A stretch of 64,000 nt of DNA from the NCBI GenBank assembly GCA_964397565.1, contig CAYNJC010000014.1, forward strand, positions 38,180-102,179, read 5' to 3'. Origin of the DNA: JAPLST01 sp964397565 (GTDB lineage Bacteria > Auribacterota > UBA3054 > JAPLST01). A program made the translations under genes and the position numbers. This document shows, piece after piece, positions 61,896-64,000 of the stretch (position 1 is the first letter of the stretch; each line of letters begins with the position of its first letter). Under the pieces are notes generated by a model that ran no database searches, was not told the DNA's origin, and saw nothing but the letters and a program-made list of their open reading frames with translations.

Positions 61896-63362
61896 ATGAT
61901 GAAACCTCACAATACCACCCATGGCGTCTTCCACATACTGCTTGTTGCACTTGTGATCCTCGGACTACTGGGCGTGCTTTCCGCCTGCAAACCGCATCCC
62001 GTCAGCTGCAAGCCCGCACCAGCCGAGGCCAGTCCGGCGCGGCACGCCGAAGACACGCAGGCTGTAACTGCCGACACGACCACCCGTGCTGATCGTGACG
62101 CAGATGATGCGGATGCCAACGCGCAGGCCGGCGCCAGCATGCAGGCGACTAGTACGACTGACGCATTCTATTACAGCGATGCAGCGCAGGCAAGCAACAC
62201 GGTTTCCGCAGTTCTGCAGCGTTTTACAGAGCAGCGCAAAGAGCAGCTGCAACGTCTAGCTGAATCACTGGGGATTAAAGTGCCGGCAGCATTCGATATG
62301 TATCTGGAGGCCGTTAAAGGCAACGACTGGAATGTGGCTTCAAACATGTACGAGCAGCTTCGCCTCTTCTGTGGCCAATATGCAGACTCGGTTGAAGACG
62401 CAGAGATTCGCACTCCGCTCTGGCAGGCGATTATGGAAATACATTGGGCGTGGGAATACGCACATGCGTGGGGTCCGGTTGGTACACTAACGTACGTGCA
62501 GGAGTTATACAAACCGATTACTGAAAACAGTCTTTACCTCGGCGGCACTGATCCTGGACGTTTTCTCGCCACCGCGTTTCAGAGCGAAGTAGCCCGAAAC
62601 GGCATAGCCATCATGACGCAGAATGCGCTGGCGGACAACAACTACATTAAATATGCATCTGCTATTGCGCTTCAGGGCAGCGGCGCACCCGCAAACTTGA
62701 CGCAGGCCGAATTCAGGAAAGGGTATGCAGACTATGCAAAAGAAGTAGAGCAACGACGCGCCAATGGCGAAACCGTTGACGGCATAACTATTGCAGGCGG
62801 CAAGATTACGGTGTACGGTATCGCCGAGGTGATGCGTGTCAATAGCATCCTGGCGCGAACGTTGTGGGAGAAAAACAAGGACGCGCATGACGTGTTTGTT
62901 GAAGAAAGCTTTGTGGTGCCATGGATGTATGAGTATCTTGAACCTGCCGGACCAATCATGAAGTTGAGCCGGGGAAAAAGCGAATTGACCTCCGACAAGG
63001 TTAACCAAGATTCTGCCTATTGGGACTCCGTAGAGTGTGGGTTGGTGCCACATGTAGGTGATCCACTGAACCTCACATTTGCCAAGATGCGTAGTGCCAT
63101 CGCCGGCTTGTATGAAAACAGGAATATGTTGCGTGAGGCGGAACATGCATATCAGCAAGCAGTGCGTCTGGCGCCGGCCGCGGCTGAACCGTCCGTACGC
63201 TATGCCGCAATGCTCGCCAATGTGGGCCGCTACGACGAGGCTCACGCTATTGTCAACGAATGCCGGCGTTTCAACCCGGACATGCAAAAGCTTGCGGACT
63301 TCAATGCCCAGCTTGATCAGATACAGAAACAGAAACAGAAACAGAAACAGGCTGGGCACTAA
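61896..63362 (+). CDS. Predicted lipoprotein with C-terminal TPR
   Basis: 488 residues from ATG 61896 (second ATG at 61899), with AAAGG upstream. Lipoprotein signal with lipobox GVLSAC (Cys about 31), then a low-complexity A/D/T linker (40-90), a helical body with WNVASNMYEQLRLFCGQY and WEYAHAWGPVGTL, and a TPR-like pair at about 410-475. The C-terminus is encoded by a hexamer repeat (63324-63350) giving alternating KQ residues. I do not recognise the central part. It is flanked by hairpin elements on both sides and looks compositionally different from its neighbours (less GC-rich). Confidence 0.72.
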   Translation: MMKPHNTTHGVFHILLVALVILGLLGVLSACKPHPVSCKPAPAEASPARHAEDTQAVTADTTTRADRDADDADANAQAGASMQATSTTDAFYYSDAAQASNTVSAVLQRFTEQRKEQLQRLAESLGIKVPAAFDMYLEAVKGNDWNVASNMYEQLRLFCGQYADSVEDAEIRTPLWQAIMEIHWAWEYAHAWGPVGTLTYVQELYKPITENSLYLGGTDPGRFLATAFQSEVARNGIAIMTQNALADNNYIKYASAIALQGSGAPANLTQAEFRKGYADYAKEVEQRRANGETVDGITIAGGKITVYGIAEVMRVNSILARTLWEKNKDAHDVFVEESFVVPWMYEYLEPAGPIMKLSRGKSELTSDKVNQDSAYWDSVECGLVPHVGDPLNLTFAKMRSAIAGLYENRNMLREAEHAYQQAVRLAPAAAEPSVRYAAMLANVGRYDEAHAIVNECRRFNPDMQKLADFNAQLDQIQKQKQKQKQAGH

Positions 63363-63410
63363 GTGCCTATGCGTAAACACAGGACAAAGAAGGTCATGCA
63401 TTGACAGTTG

Positions 63411-63496
63411 ATTCTGCTGAAAAACCCTGACAGCCGCAAAACGAAGTTTATGAACAATGGCGACGGTTGGAAAGCAGCCGGGTTTTTCAGCAGAAT
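63411..63496. repeat. Perfect 17-bp inverted repeat, 86-base element
   Basis: Arms ATTCTGCTGAAAAACCC (63411-63427) and its exact complement (63480-63496) enclose 52 bases. It could be a small MITE-like element or a transcribed hairpin downstream of the lipoprotein gene. Confidence 0.8.
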
Positions 63497-63573
63497 TGAT
63501 GGTTGACGTTCTTGCGAGCTTCTGCAAGTGCCGACGCCGGCGTGCGGTGCCAAAGCACAGTTGCCGCGGAATG

Positions 63574-63725
63574 CTCTCACAAAGGCACAAAGACACGGAG
63601 AAGCACTGAACAATGCAATGCAATTGGTTCATGGCGAATGAGAGGCCTCAATTGTGTTGAAGCAACGACCACATAAAAATCTCGGTGCTGCCGCAGCCCT
63701 CTGTGTCTTTGTGCCTCCGTGAGAG
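63574..63725. repeat. 27-bp inverted repeat pair
   Basis: Arms at 63574-63600 and 63699-63725 are inverted copies matching at 24 of 27 bases; both carry GGCACAAAGACAC or its complement. The arms are 98 bases apart. Confidence 0.7.
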
Positions 63726-63740
63726 GAACGCTGCGCTGGT

Positions 63741-63763
63741 CAATCGACATGTTTTGTCGATTG
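63741..63763. repeat. CAATCGACA palindrome, right copy
   Basis: A perfect 9-bp stem with a TGTTT loop. Followed by GCGCCGGCCGCATTATAAATTC, echoing the AT-rich flank of the left copy in inverse orientation. Confidence 0.7.
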
Positions 63764-63948
63764 CGCCGGCCGCATTATAAATTCATTCGCCGCAAATTCT
63801 CGCGCGGCGCGACAATTTCGAAAGCGGCCCTCGGCCGCATGCAATCCATCGGCGGCATCTGCGTAATCTGCGGATAATCAATGCTCCGACTGCGGACAGT
63901 GCCCGTCAAGTGCATGGGTGCCGGGCGCGTAATTTGAACTTACGGTGT

Positions 63949-64000
63949 TACTAATGAATGCGCTTTCTACTTTGCAGCGTCCTTGTAGCCGCCCGCGGTG
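63949..64000 (+). repeat. Dispersed 79-base repeat, copy 3, cut by window edge
   Basis: The first 52 bases of the unit, 50 of 52 identical to copy 1; the rest lies beyond the window. Confidence 0.8.

Larger units (their letters stand above)
63363..64000. other. Repeat-rich intergenic region to the window edge
   Basis: 638 bases with no convincing gene. It holds two different inverted repeats (63411-63496 and 63574-63725), the CAATCGACA palindrome and the start of another dispersed 79-base repeat. Confidence 0.65.

Overview
The window looks like a chromosomal segment of a GC-rich Gram-negative bacterium, most plausibly from the PVC superphylum (Lentisphaerae, Kiritimatiellota or Verrucomicrobia-like). 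I infer this from three proteins with PEP-CTERM-type tails, a secreted CotH/lamin-tail protein, very large secreted proteins, several lipoproteins, a Wsp-like chemosensory cluster and GC-rich dispersed repeats. No rRNA, CRISPR array, intact insertion sequence or prophage is visible. There is one tRNA, tRNA-Leu(GAG).

Layout. 0-4 kb: a small accessory patch with a RhuM fragment, a DUF2283 protein and a PLD-nuclease/SNF2-helicase fusion. It abuts mnmA, whose start overlaps the helicase stop. 5-18 kb: a 2108-residue secreted protein with an HExxH motif, then a small unknown protein, ComF, an HlyD-type adaptor, a lipoprotein, an orphan zinc-binding lipoprotein-like ABC receptor, tRNA-Leu and a CotH-family surface protein. 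18.7-27.8 kb: one co-directional chemosensory operon (CheW, CheR-TPR, CheW, MCP, CheA-REC, CheB, REC, REC-Cys domain), followed on the other strand by an HPt gene and a frameshifted REC remnant. 28.7-35.4 kb: a PEP-CTERM protein, ROK kinase, Maf, a giant FHA-TPR membrane protein and a REC-ATPase. 35.4-44 kb: DUF4139 and ribD divergent from a secreted unknown protein, lipA and a zinc-ribbon protein. 41-50 kb, minus strand: icd-dnaG-prc-pulA-uroD-like, a tightly packed run. 50.6-52 kb: a TPR-LysM lipoprotein. 52-58.8 kb, minus strand: an AcsE-like methyltransferase, folD, a small acidic protein, then a transglutaminase-7TM / ATP-grasp ligase / Ski2-like helicase trio joined by overlapping reading frames. 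58.9-61.3 kb: mnmG overlapping a rubrerythrin gene. 61.9-63.4 kb: a lipoprotein gene bracketed by hairpin elements. The right end is a repeat-rich intergenic region.

Functional themes. Both enzymes of tRNA wobble-uridine modification (MnmA, MnmG) are here, though far apart. FolD beside an AcsE-like enzyme, together with rubrerythrin, suggests an anaerobe with methyl-tetrahydrofolate chemistry. The two most interesting systems are the Wsp-like array whose usual GGDEF output is replaced by two REC proteins, and the transglutaminase-7TM/ATP-grasp pair with an appended RNA-helicase-like gene.

Promoters here repeatedly fit TTGCNN-17/18-TATAMT, often with an extended TG. Three genes have a -10 box placed so that the start codon would fall at or next to +1. 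Many large open frames antisense to real genes (for example over dnaG, icd, pulA, ribD and the FHA-TPR gene) are by-products of high GC and were not annotated.
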